Under the pieces are notes generated by a model that was not told the origin of the DNA, ran no database searches, and was given only the letters and a program-made list of their open reading frames with translations. Shown piece after piece: positions 1 to 11,662 of a DNA stretch of 64,000 nt; the stretch's first letter is position 1; each line of letters opens with the position of its first letter. Origin of the DNA: Panonychus citri (Eukaryota > Arthropoda > Arachnida > Trombidiformes > Tetranychidae); the NCBI RefSeq assembly GCF_014898815.1, contig NW_026515541.1:2542001-2606000 (forward strand), given 5' to 3'. A program made the translations under genes and the position numbers.

Positions 1-3000
1 ATTGTTCCTAATTATTAACTGTTGATTTGAAACTTTTAATTGCTGATTCGTGAAAATTGTTTAAAGCTTAAATTAGCATCTTGTTGATTGGTTTTGGTTC
101 ATAATCAACCATTTAACTTGCAAAATTTGGTTTTCCTAATCAACTGAATTGATTATCAATTAATTGTGTTTATAGTTTAAACTAGAGGATTAAAATTAAT
201 CAAAATTGATTGTAATAAAACTGTCAACAATGTTAAATTGGTTCATTTAAATTGAATGGATTAGTTAATTAAATGAGTTTCAATCAGCTGAAAAATCAAA
301 TATTGGTCGTGATGATTAGTTAAACATATCAATTTGATGACAATCAATTAGATTATGATGTGAAAGTTGATTTATCTTTTCAAAAAAAAGTAATTAGTGA
401 TCAAAATTCAGTGATTAACAATGAGCAATCAACTTAATCAATTATAAAGTTGATCATTACAAATAAATCACTTTTAAGATAAAAATAGTTTCTCAATTCA
501 GTGATTAGTTTAATTGTTTAATGATTAAACTTGCTAATCATTTGGGCTCATCTTTTTTGTTTGTCCTAATTAAGTTCACTGAGGTTTTTGATTCTGTTAA
601 TTAGCTAACTGTTAATTGCTCAGGTGAAAGGCCAAGTTGATTATAAGAGCGAGGAGAAACAATAATTTTCAATCAAACAAATCATTCAGAGGGAAAATAA
701 AAAAAACAATCAAGTTAATTACGCTTTGGGCTATTTTATCATGATGATGATTAAGATTGTGAGGTAATTGTTGATAATAATCAGGTTAATCATCTTTACC
801 TACTTGCCCTCTCATTGAAACAATCATGATGATGGTCAAGCAATGGTTGAAACAACAACAATAATACAAAACCCTAATCAAATTAATTGTAAGAAAAACA
901 ATCAATTGATTGTTGTTCAAAATTCAATCAATCAAATTGTTCAACATAATCTAATAAACTTAAATCACTTAAATTGATTGTATCAACAATATTTACAAAG
1001 TAATTAGCTATTAGACCTATCAGAATGTCCCCCTTTTAATTGAGACAATTAAACAGTTTCTCTGTAATTAACTGATTAGTTTTTAATTCTGATGATTTAA
1101 AATCTTAATCATGATTAAGATGATGTGATTGTGATTGATGAGATGTGAAAAATTTAACTGTTTGTTTATCAAAATCAATGGTTCAATGAATTGAATCTTT
1201 GAATTATTATTGAACGGCAATTATCAACAATTAAGCTACAATTTAGTTGCAAGGTTAATTGATCCATATCACTATTTAAATATTCAAGTTTAATAAGTAA
1301 ACAGGAAGATGATTAACAATCAAGATAATTGTTATAACTTTTCAAGAAAAAACTTCCGATGATGATAATGATTATTTTATCATGCTTATTGAAATGATCA
1401 AGTTAATTGTTGGTATAAGTCTAGACTATTTTAGTTAATTATTACGATTGGCAGTCTAAATTATTATCATTAAAACTGATTGTAAATATGGAATTAAATT
1501 ATCACTACAATTAGTAAATAGTTTCATCATCAAAGTAAAAAAACTTTTTTAGAACTTTTTGAAAAAATTTCGATATTCAGTCGTCATGATGAAGAGCTTT
1601 GATTATCAATCACAATTTAATTTAAATCAATTTCTTTCATACGATTTAAAGATGAAAGGACCTTCAATTGTTTGGGTTAATTGTTGGTTCTATTGGTTTG
1701 ATTGCTCTAGATAATAACATTGTAAGATAAATGGGTCAGCGAATGGTAAATGATTAGATGACCAGAACAAAAGAAACACCTTAGTACCGTTATCTTCATT
1801 TCCATTAGCACCTTACCCTTTTTTACCTTTGGTGCCAAATTTTTCATTCTTTTCCTCATTAACTCAACTAAATCAACTAATAGCATTTAAATCAACCATC
1901 CAAATTAAGGTTCCTCTCATTAGTAATCAACAATCAAGATCAACAATCAAGGTGATCCTCATTGATTGTTGTGATACTATTATATCTTCATCGTTTTTTT
2001 TCATCATCTAATTCCCTTGATTGTTGATCATCACTCAATTATAACCCATTGCTGTTATTGTCTTCATTGATTCAATCAATTTGACCTATTTAATTGCTGT
2101 GAATTAAAGTTTATCCCAACAATTTAAACAAACAATCAGTGAAATAAATTGATTACTTTGTCTTGAAACTTTTCTTAGTATCTTATTTGATGGATTTGCA
2201 TTTTTTGTATGATCATCAGACTTGATTTAATTTGACAATTAGAGCTTATTATTGTGTCAAGGAAGAGGCTAATCATCATTTGATTATGATTAATTTGCTA
2301 GCAATCAAGAGGCAGTTAGTTTTTTATATTAACAACTTTAAATTTTGATTAATTGATTAACCGATGAAATTTAGAGTAACTTTTTTTACGTATTCAACTT
2401 AAATTGAAAATTTTGATAGTGATTATGTTCATCATTTGATTGATTAAAATCAATCCAATAGTTTACAATCTAGACGATTAAGACCTTTAATCGTTGCAAT
2501 GGTAGATGTTTAACTATCTTGACTCACAATTTGATGGAATGTGATTAAGAATATGTAAAAGTATTGAGATGATTTAATTAGTATCCACTATCAAAATTAA
2601 GGTAAAAAGTGTTGTTTGATAATTGAGTAAAAATCAGTCTTAATCATCATTGAAGTTTCGGTGATAATCAAAAATTAACTCACCTATTGAAAGTAAACCA
2701 TTTTATCAATTGATGGAATGACAAAGATTAAATTAACAATAAATCACTTTGTTAATTGTTTAGTTAAATCCAAGTTAATTAGCCAATTTATAGCACTTGT
2801 AATGTCAAGAGTGGTAATCAAATGAAAGGATTAACTTTAATTTTTAACAGGGATAATCTAAACAATCAAATTCGAGAAAGGAAATGATTAAAATGTTTAA
2901 AGTTGGAAGGAACTTGAAGTATCCCAATTTTGATAGACACAATTAACTGATAGTTGTTAAATTTTTCGCTGTTGATTTGATGATTTAAACTAAATCAACA

Positions 3001-3695
3001 GTGGATTCGCACACTGGTGATAAACTTTTGATGTTCAATTATGTGAACAGATGATGAGGGTGATGAAGATTAAGATGAAATGATGAGGATAACGAGTTGG
3101 ATGTTCAGTTACCGAAATCAAAGTAACAGCTTCTTCATGTTTCTCAGGTGAAGTCTCTCTCATGGATCAGTGAAAAGCGGGTGAGATGAAGATGAGAGAG
3201 AGAGAAAGATGATAATGATGATGGAACAAAATCATCATCACAAAGAGAGAAGAAGAAAAAAAACCTGATTTATCTTCATCTTCTCCTTCAACACAACAAT
3301 TTGTTTCTTCCTTTTCTATTTTAAATGAGATATAATTTACGATGAATTTAATTCATGATAATTCAAAGAATAGAAAAAGAAATTTCTAAGAAAATTCAGA
3401 AAAAAAAGTTTCTTGGTATTTCAATTCAGTGATAATTACAAGAAAACCTCTATCGGAAGTTGAAATTTATCAATTTTTCTCTTCTATTAATAATATAGTT
3501 ACAATACTTTAATTAGAAAATAATTAAATTGTTTCATCTCAAAACTTTAGAAAAAGTAATTTGAATTTACCGCTTATCTAATTGATGTTTTCTTTTGACG
3601 TTTCCAATGGTTACCAACTCATGTTTCCAATAAATTGTTTGTTTTTAATTTGAATTAATTGTTGATTTAATTTAAATTGTTGATTTTCCGATGAG
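1..3695. other. AT-rich intergenic DNA, no gene seen
   Basis: No supportable coding exon was found on either strand. The DNA is dominated by short AT-rich words built on TTGATT, AATCAA and TTAATTG. A GA-rich stretch at about 3186-3260 and the last few hundred bases are likely to include the upstream region of the CTU1 gene that starts at 3696. The only open frame near 1829 is 60 codons with no recognisable protein character. Confidence 0.6.
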
Positions 3696-4876
3696 ATGCC
3701 TTTAAATTGTTCTCGTTGTAAAGAGGCAAAGGCCATATTGAAACGACCGAAAACTGTGAGTATCTTAATTTTTTGTTCGCAAATTGATTTGGTTAATTTT
3801 TGTTTCTGGTTTTAGAATTTTTTTTTCTTAATTGTTTCTTGTTTTTTTCTCTCTATTTTCTTCAACAGCGCGATGCATTATGTAAAGAGTGTTTCTATTA
3901 TTGTTTCGAATCAGAGATTCACAATACAATTATTGAAGGCAATTTATTCAAGCGAGGAGATAAGGTAGCTATTGGAGCCAGTGGTGGTAAAGATTCAACA
4001 GTTTTAGCATATATTATGAAGCTATTGAATGAGAGACATGATTATGGTTTAAATTTGGTTTTGTTATCAATTGATGAAGGTATTACTGGTTATCGTGACG
4101 ATTCATTGGAAACTGTTAAGCAAAATCAGAGAGATTATGCTTTACCTTTGACAATTCTTTCATATAAAGATCTTTATGGTTGGTCAATGGATGATATCGT
4201 TAAACAGATTGGCCGAAAAAATAATTGTACCTTTTGTGGTGTTTTCCGACGTCAGGCTCTTGATCGTGGAGCCTTAAAGTTAAACTGTAATGTGATTGTA
4301 ACAGGTCACAATGCCGATGATATTGCTGAAACTATTTTAATGAATGTCCTTCGAGGTGATATCGCACGATTGAAACGTTGCACCGCAATTAAGACTGGAT
4401 CTGGAGAAAATTCTGAAGAAAATGTGATACCAAGATGTAAACCTTTTAAATACACTTATGAAAAGGAAATTGTTATGTATGCTTATTTTAAGAAGCTTCA
4501 TTACTTTTCCACTGAGTGTATTTATGCCCCTAATGCTTATCGAGGCCATGTAAGAAGTTACCTTAAAGATTTGGAGTCTGTTCGATCATCGGCCATTTTG
4601 GATATAATTCATTCAGGGGAAGTTCTTGCAGTCGATGAAGGGATAAGATTACCTATTCAAGGAACATGTGAAAGATGTTCTTACATCTCAAGTCAGCGAA
4701 TTTGTAAAGCCTGTGTAATGTTGGAAGGTTTAAGAAAAGGATTACCCAGATTAGGAATAGTTAAAAGTAGTAAGGTAAAAATGATAAAAAGATTGGAACC
4801 AGATGAAACTAAATCGAAACAATCAAAGTGTGGCTCATGTAATTGTACAAATGACAAACCTATCGAACTAAATTAG
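3696..4876 (+). CDS. CTU1: Cytosolic tRNA 2-thiolation protein CTU1 (NCS6)
   Basis: Two exons, 3696-3755 and 3869-4876, joined in phase 0 across a GTGAGT...AACAG intron, give 355 aa; human CTU1 is 348. The start at 3696 is chosen because exon 1 supplies the family's N-terminal CxxC pair, continued by CKEC in exon 2. The ATG at 3800 lies inside the intron. Visible motifs are the PP-loop SGGKDST (residues 58-64), CTFC (140-143), TGHNADD (166-171) and a C-terminal CxxC...CxxC zinc cluster. From family knowledge, CTU1 with CTU2 adenylates and thiolates wobble U34 of Lys, Glu and Gln tRNAs in the cytosol, using sulfur carried by URM1. All key motifs are intact and no break is seen. An upstream ATG at 3691 is out of frame and stops at once. 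Confidence 0.95.
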
Positions 4877-5136
4877 AAATTTTCCAACTCTTGGTTAATT
4901 TCTTTAATCCAAATGTAAACTATGTAATTCTTTAAGCAAATTTTGCCGTGGAGTTTTTTTTTAATTCATTCTGTTTGACAGTTTGATATATTTCAAAGTA
5001 ACTTTTTAATTGTCTCGAAAAATCAGTAATTCTGAATACATGATGAAGCGAAGCTGTTGATGGATTTTTGGAGATGCATCCACATCGATTGGTCAGTTGG
5101 TACAATCATGAATACAATTAACCATCGAAACATAAT
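4877..5136. other. Intergenic 3' flanks of convergent genes
   Basis: The 3' flank of CTU1 and of the convergent small secreted gene. No further gene is seen. Confidence 0.5.
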
Positions 5137-5535
5137 TTAACACAATAGTTTTTCCAATGGTGATGATTTAGATCTCTTGAAGATTTCACTTGCAATATCC
5201 AAGAGTGTGTAATCCAAGTAAACCACTTCGTCCCTGCGGATAACAATTTAAATGCAACATAAATGATTTGATATATTGAAATTGATCTGATGTCTAACAA
5301 CTTACCCTTTGTGTGGTGATAAATCAAAAGCTTTTGGGTGTTTTTTGATGAAATTAATGGCACAAGGAGCTAACCATGGTTTCGTTTCATTTACATAATT
5401 AATGACAATGGAAGTAAAATCTTGTTCTAAATCTTTGGTATAAAGGTCGTACGCTTTGAATGCATTTTTAATGAAAAAGGCATCAGATGAAACGATTGTA
5501 ACAATTAAAATGGTGTAACAATTGAATAGAAGCAT
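5137..5535 (-). CDS. Small secreted protein, two exons, unknown family
   Basis: Minus-strand exons 5535-5306 and 5233-5137 join in phase 2 through a GTAAGT donor and a CGCAG acceptor, giving 108 aa. The first 20 residues form a clear hydrophobic signal peptide (MLLFNCYTILIVTIVSS). The mature chain is about 90 residues, mostly predicted helical, with a Cys in the WLAPCA segment, one possible N-glycosylation site (NET) and a C-terminal Cys. Only the spliced frame gives a balanced protein; reading through the intron stops immediately. An in-frame Met 13 codons upstream is possible but would bury the signal peptide. It lies tail to tail with CTU1. I do not recognise the family; small secreted effector or hormone-like proteins would be consistent, but nothing specific supports either. 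Confidence 0.6.
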
Positions 5536-5997
5536 TTTTTGTGTTTCTATTTCCAATAAGTGACACTCACACAAGAACTAAAACTCAATGAAAAAGTTGA
5601 ACTGATTTTCCAAGTGTAAACTCCAATACAATTTTAACTTAATTTCTTAAAACCAATTTAATCTTTTCAACTCTCATTGGCTATCATTGATAAGCCTGCA
5701 GGGTTTAGTTTTCCTAAGTATGGATATAAACCACTAATCGGACGGAAATCGATGTGATTAAAAGCCAGTGGTTTTGTGACTCACACTTGATTGTTGATCT
5801 TAAATTGCAAAGTTGTTGACTATCAACGTATCTTGTTGATTTGATCGCGTTAAAAATCTTGCAAGAAAAGGCATCAAAATACATTGGAATGGGAATTATT
5901 TTATTGGTGATGAGGAAAATTAAATCAAAGTCACGATAAAATGTCATACAAAATGAAGGATTATTATTGATTATCATTGAAAATGGATGATAAATGT

Positions 5998-7179
5998 TCA
6001 AATGAGCGGTTGAGGTGGACTTTCATTTAGGTACCAACGCGGGATAAATGCTTCAATTGGTAACTGGGTTTGAGTAAAGGTTATATCAAGACCTGGAGAG
6101 CAATAAATACGATAAATGACCTTTTCTTGGATGACACATTGTTTGGCACATGTAAGGAAAGAATCAAGGAAATTAAGGCAAACATGAGGTGACCAGTGAA
6201 TTCGTTCATTGGCAAGTTTTTTAACCGGAATTCTTTCAACATTACGAACAAATTGATCTGAATCACGATAACCACAAAGTATCGAATCAACAGCACCAAG
6301 ATGAGACTGAGTCCACCATTTAATGGCCTTAAATCGATAAAAAGTTTCCCTTTGACGAGCTGAGTGAATGGTACCAGTGGTTTTTACCTCAATAAACCGA
6401 AGCTTATCCAATGGATCAGTCAGGTGAGTTTTCCCTTCAATACAATCCATTTCAGCGGCATAAACAAGTGAATGGGACTTTAAACGTGACCTTAAGATGC
6501 AACAAAATTGACCAGTGTCACCAGAACCAAGCTGAGAATCACCTCCACCGGCCACCTCATTGAACTCACTACAAACCATGTCCTCGAAAGAGTGACCACA
6601 ATAGCTAAGTAGATTACATATTTCCGGTTGATTTTGATCAGAATCTTCTTTGGCATCGGTTCGAAGTTGATGGAAATAAATTGTTCCACCTATTTTCACA
6701 GCAATTAACATCCAATCTTCACGTTTCTCATAAGGTGTAACCATTAACTTCGTTAAAACACCTCGGTAACAGATAAAATCGGTATTCAAATTATAAATGG
6801 AATGTAATTGACGACCAATCGTGAATTTGGTTCGGTTTTCCAAAATCCATCGAAGAAAATCATCAAGACCAACCGAATCCTGGCCCCAAATAATATTTGG
6901 ATTATAACCAACCTTAAGATCGTACTTGTGACCATTTTTAACATTCAGGTATCTCAGCTGAGATTTGTCAGCAAAGTAAACACGTTTACCTGTCTTCTTG
7001 TTTACCTTAAGTGAATAGAAACCAATTCTTGTAGGTTTACGTATGGAAGCATCAGCATGAGATTTGAATAGATGAGGAATTAAAATTCTGTCAATGATAA
7101 TCTCTTTATCAGAGACACCGAAAACCTCCAAATCTTTAGCTTTATAACATCTTTGAACAGGTAGATCAACAGATGACAT
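5998..7179 (-). CDS. DXO: DXO/Rai1-family decapping exoribonuclease
   Basis: Single-exon 393-aa protein of the DXO/Dom3Z/Rai1 family. Landmarks in order are YRGVLTKLMVTPYE (about 140-153), the acidic metal-binding AEMDCIEG segment, FIEVKTT (the Glu-x-Lys of the active site) and KWWTQSHLGAVDSILCGYRD near residue 290, which matches the family's Gln/Ser and Gly-Tyr/Phe-Arg-Asp region. Known family activity is removal of incomplete or non-canonical (including NAD) caps from RNA, often followed by 5'-3' degradation. Length agrees with animal DXO (about 390). The start is the first Met after an in-frame stop region and precedes the conserved body by a normal distance. Catalytic carboxylates look intact. 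The frame at 5714-6001 just downstream is treated as 3' UTR. Confidence 0.92.
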   Translation of the reverse strand: MSSVDLPVQRCYKAKDLEVFGVSDKEIIIDRILIPHLFKSHADASIRKPTRIGFYSLKVNKKTGKRVYFADKSQLRYLNVKNGHKYDLKVGYNPNIIWGQDSVGLDDFLRWILENRTKFTIGRQLHSIYNLNTDFICYRGVLTKLMVTPYEKREDWMLIAVKIGGTIYFHQLRTDAKEDSDQNQPEICNLLSYCGHSFEDMVCSEFNEVAGGGDSQLGSGDTGQFCCILRSRLKSHSLVYAAEMDCIEGKTHLTDPLDKLRFIEVKTTGTIHSARQRETFYRFKAIKWWTQSHLGAVDSILCGYRDSDQFVRNVERIPVKKLANERIHWSPHVCLNFLDSFLTCAKQCVIQEKVIYRIYCSPGLDITFTQTQLPIEAFIPRWYLNESPPQPLI

Positions 7180-9081
7180 AACGAAAAAATCAATATTCTA
7201 ATTGTAATAACAACAATTAAAAGGAAACAAAAAGATAAACAAAAACAATATAAGAGTCAAAGACACAAAGAGCAATAGGAGGAAAACAATGAGAATAAGG
7301 AATTAGAATTGAATTTTCAAGTTGACAATTCGTTTACCTGTTGATCGCAATTAATGATCAGAAAATCAACTTACCCTGATGTTTATCGAGAAAACAAAAT
7401 TTCAATAAACTGATTAAATCGATTGGGATTCAATTGGGATTGAACAAAATTAAACTACTTGGGAAATCAACAAACAAACACAAACACTTTATGTTAACCC
7501 AAAGATTTCTGGTTAATGATCACTAATAATATCATGTGAGTAGAAACCGTTAACTTATATAAAGGATTCTAGTTGATTAGTTAACAATTTAGGCTCAAAA
7601 TCAATTGAAAGTTAATTTGCTTTTAAAAACATTTCATTTGATTTCGTATCAACAGTTGACCACTTTTTGGATCATCTTTTTTTTGCAAACTTTTCGTTTT
7701 CGAAATGATTGTTTCGATTGCTTTTAAAATCTTCTGCTAATTGTTTCGATTGATTTTCTTGATTGTTTCTGTTTTTTACTCTTGGAAAAGTTTTTTTCTT
7801 TAATTATTTGTCCGTTGCTCTTTTTTTAAGATAATTAATTTCTCCAAAACAATCAGTGGACTGATTGAATTGACGACGATCATTAGTCTAATTATGATTA
7901 ACTTGATTGTTTTTATGATTTTATTGTTCACTTTAATTGTTAACATGTTCATCATTTATTAGTTCATTTATTAACTGATTCATTTTCATCTTTTGGGATT
8001 TTAATAGAGATCTTAATTGTAACGATTTAGTCAATTGCTGTTGAATCATTGTTTCATCGGACCCGTTATGATAATGTAATTATTATAAATGTGATAATAA
8101 TCTCAATCATTAGTCACAATTAACTGTTAAATTAAGAAATTGTGAAAAAAATAACAGTTGAAATTAAATTCTCGTCAAGTTCATATGTAACAATTACTCG
8201 ATTTCGACAAGATCAGATCAAGAATAAACAAAGAGAAATAAAATTATGATCATAATTGAAATTCTAAAGGTGTTTAATCAGTAAATTGTAACAATTAAAA
8301 ACAAAGAATTGCGAAAAAAAAATTTAATTGAAAATCTTAAAACCAATAATCAATAATTTAAGAAAATTTATCAAAGAGACAACAAACTAAAAACAATTGG
8401 GTTGATAATCGAGCGAAAAAAAAATTAAAATTCTCTTGTCATTTCAACGAATCAACATGAAAACAAAATGTTGATCAATAATCGAAATAATTAATTAAAT
8501 TTTCTACTAAATTGTACTTGATTGTTATTCTTTTCCGTAGTTAAGTGAATTTCGGATTAAAGATTAAAAGAAAACATCGATCGATAATCGATCTATTGTT
8601 CGCTTGTAGATTAGGAAATTCTCCCTGATAATCGATTATATCGATGGTGAAACTGTTGGAAGATTTTTCTTTCTTTAGAATTTCAATTGATCTTGAATTG
8701 ATTATTTTCTGATTTTTTATTCTGATTTTTTGGTGAATTGTTTTTTTCCACTTTGATATCGATAACTTAGATTCGCAATTAATAACCGGTAAGTAGTTGA
8801 TTAAATTTAATTATTTCTATTTAATTAAAAAGTTTAAATGTTTTCTTATTGAGAGAATTTTATTTTTTATCTCTATGTGTGAGTGTCTCTTCTCTCTCTC
8901 TATTTTCCATCTTTTCTCCTACACCCATGTTAGTCTTTCGCTCTCCCTTTTTCATCTTGTTTGATTGTTTTTGACTTAATTTCTTTTGCTTTTTTTTGTT
9001 CAATTTAAGTGATTTTTAGATTAAACATTTTTTGTTTTAAATTGTTTCTACCGTTTGCCTCTTCCAATTTAAGGATTCATA
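7180..9081. other. Intergenic region between divergent genes
   Basis: Shared upstream region of the DXO gene (-) and the BED-finger gene (+). It is AT-rich. There is a pyrimidine-rich tract at about 8880-8960 and several ATCGAT-type palindromes at about 8576-8650. A 5' UTR intron for the BED-finger gene is possible but cannot be fixed from sequence alone. Confidence 0.5.
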
Positions 9082-10985
9082 ATGTACAAGAGAAAACCTT
9101 CAAATGTTTGGAATTATTTTTCTACCATTGGAGATAAAGCTCAATGTAGACTTTGTGGAAAACAAATTAAAAAGTGTGGGAACACTTCTAATTTTTTGGC
9201 TCATTTGAGAAATATACATAATCTTTTACCTCATCAACTTTCCACCACCTCTGACCAAGCAATTCCAGCATCGGAAAATTCGCATGCAACATTGATTTTA
9301 CAACTTGAAGGTCCAGAGGCAATAAGTGAACAATCAATCAGCAGTAAAAGAGTTAAGACTGAAGGTTAGTCTGGTTTACAATTCTTTTCGATTTTAATCA
9401 TTTTAATCATTAATCATATTTCTCATTTAATTACGATCTTTTTTGTTTCTCATTTAAAGATGACAAATCTAAGTTGATTACTAATCTGGTGGCTAGTTGG
9501 TTTGCCAAGGATATGCTTCCTGAGGAAATCGCAATGGGTGATGGATTCAAAAAGTTTTTAAATGAAGTTGCACCTCATTTACCTTTTCCACCCCAAGCGG
9601 GTGTTGTTGAGAAATTACACACAAAATATCAAAGCAGTTTAATTTATATTGCTGATAAATTGTCGAAAGTTGATGAATTTGCCCTAACATTTGACATTTG
9701 GAATAATAATTTAACTCAACACAGTCATCTTACTTTGACTTCGCATTTTATTGATGGTACATCTCATGGATCCATTGTTATTGGTAATCGTGAACTGCCC
9801 AGTACAACAATCTCTACAGATGAGCTTCGCTCTGCAGTAATGGACATTCTTAATAAATGGGCGATCAATCCAGAGAAAATAACTTGTGCTATTACCCATG
9901 ACATTACTGGCTTAATGGGATCTTTACAGGAACTTTTGGACGCATCTAAGTATCAGAAATGTTTCGCTCACACACTTGATTCAATGCTTAGAGAATCGAT
10001 TGGTTCACAATCTGAACTATTGATGTTGATAAGAAAAATCAGGGAGAACTTACATTTTTGTGACGAAATTACTGCAGCTCAAGAATCAATCATGAGAGAT
10101 AAAGTTGTCGTATTAAAAGTTTCCCCTCTTGATGATAAATCAACTGACGAAAGCGATTGGACTTGCCTTTATGCAACATTGGAACGTTATGTTAGCCAAA
10201 GCACTGAAATATCAAACGTTCTAATGGGCTTCGATGGACCAGTTATCAGTGAAGCGGATGGTAAAATAGCCGAAGAAACTTTATCTCTTTTAAAACCTTT
10301 CCATCAAATAGCTGATGAGATGAGCAGTGAAAAATGGACACCGATAAGTAAAATTATCCCGATCGTTGGAGTTTTGGTTAAAGCAATTAACCTTATATTA
10401 CCTGAGACCAATTGTGCAAAGGAATTTAAAAACACTCTTCTTAAAAATATCAGATCAAATTTTAAAGACATCGAAGCTGATCCAATTGCATCAATAGCCA
10501 CATTGTTGGATCCAAGGTTCAAAAATTTGGATTTCACTAGTGAAGCACAATCGGTGAAAGCAGTTAACAAACTTAACTCGATGCTAACCTCAGAAGATGG
10601 TACCATAGAAGATCAAGTCGGTCAAGGAGACCAAAAAGACGATGATATCTGGTGTTTACGAAGAGTAAGTCGAGCAGCGAGATGCAATGAACAAACCGAC
10701 TCAAACAAAATAGCAGCCGAATTAAGAAATTATCTCGACCACAGGACTTTTAACATTACTTCCGATCCAATTGAAATTTGGGATAATCATAAAACTCTGT
10801 TTCCATCGATTCATAAATTAGCCAAGAAATATCTTAGCATTCCCGCTTCAGCTATTCCAGCAGAGAGGCTTTTCACTGGCGTGGGTTCGTTGGTAACCAG
10901 AAAACGATGTCTTATCGATTCCAGTCAAATGGAAAATCTCCTAATGTTGGAAAGCTTACCTGCCGATGTCGTTTTCTCGCTTTAA
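9082..10985 (+). CDS. BED zinc-finger, hAT-derived protein (ZBED1/DREF-like)
   Basis: Exons 9082-9364 and 9460-10985 join in phase 1 (GTTAGT donor, TTAAAG acceptor) for 602 aa. Residues 5-45 form a BED finger (VWNYF, CRLCGK, NTSNFLAHLRNIH). The body has the hAT RNase-H-like fold landmarks FALTFDIW and AITHDITGL, then LLKPFHQIADEMS as in ZBED1/DREF. The C terminus is a hAT dimerisation domain (SIPASAIPAERLF, then VTRKRCLI). ZBED1/DREF proteins are chromosomal DNA-binding regulators derived from hAT transposases. The full-length frame, the intron and the lack of visible terminal inverted repeats favour a domesticated gene over a live transposon. An immobile hAT copy is the alternative. The second catalytic position reads THDI rather than the usual THD-N pattern, which would fit loss of transposition. 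Confidence 0.82.
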
Positions 10986-11662
10986 ATTTGAGCATTTTCT
11001 CCTCCTCTTCATTGTCATCATCATCATAATCATCACCGAAAAAACAAAAGCATAAGTAAATATCTCACCATCTCTTATCAATCAAATTTAAAAGAGATAA
11101 ATAATTTAACTAGACTATTTTTTGCTCGACTTTTGAATCCGATTCTCCGAAATGATATTGATTCAATCCATGTTATCCAAGTGATCAAATTCCTCTGATT
11201 GAGCTGCCAGCAATTAACCAAACACGGATGATCTCAATTAATTGAACCATCTCCTCATCAAGTTTTTTGTTTCTCCTACGATAAATTAATCATTCACATG
11301 ATTAATTATAATAATAATGATTACATTGGCAGATTAAATTAATATCAAAATACAATTGAATTGACAATAATTGATTTCTCGTGTAATGAAAAAAGAGATT
11401 TTAATTATTTTAAAACAAACAAAAACTACACAATTTAGTTTAATCGACAAAAACTTGAAAAATTTACAACAATCAAACATCAATTGAAACAATATACATG
11501 TAAAATAATGAACAATAATGAACTGGAATCATAATTTAGATAATTAGATAATATTACCAAGTTTAAAAAATATTCTAATACAATTTAAATTAATCAATTT
11601 CATATTCTAAACAATATGTCAACAGAATTAAATCAATCAAATTGTCCTCTCTTTGGTTAAAC
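10986..11662. other. Convergent intergenic region
   Basis: 3' flanks of the BED-finger gene and of the minus-strand PSI membrane gene. No gene is seen. Confidence 0.5.

Noticed and set aside
1829..2011. 60-codon plus-strand frame
   Set aside because: AT-driven composition, no domain, no splice partners, no paralog.
5714..6001. 95-codon minus-strand frame after DXO
   Set aside because: Most likely DXO 3' UTR; no recognisable motif and no splice link to a neighbour.
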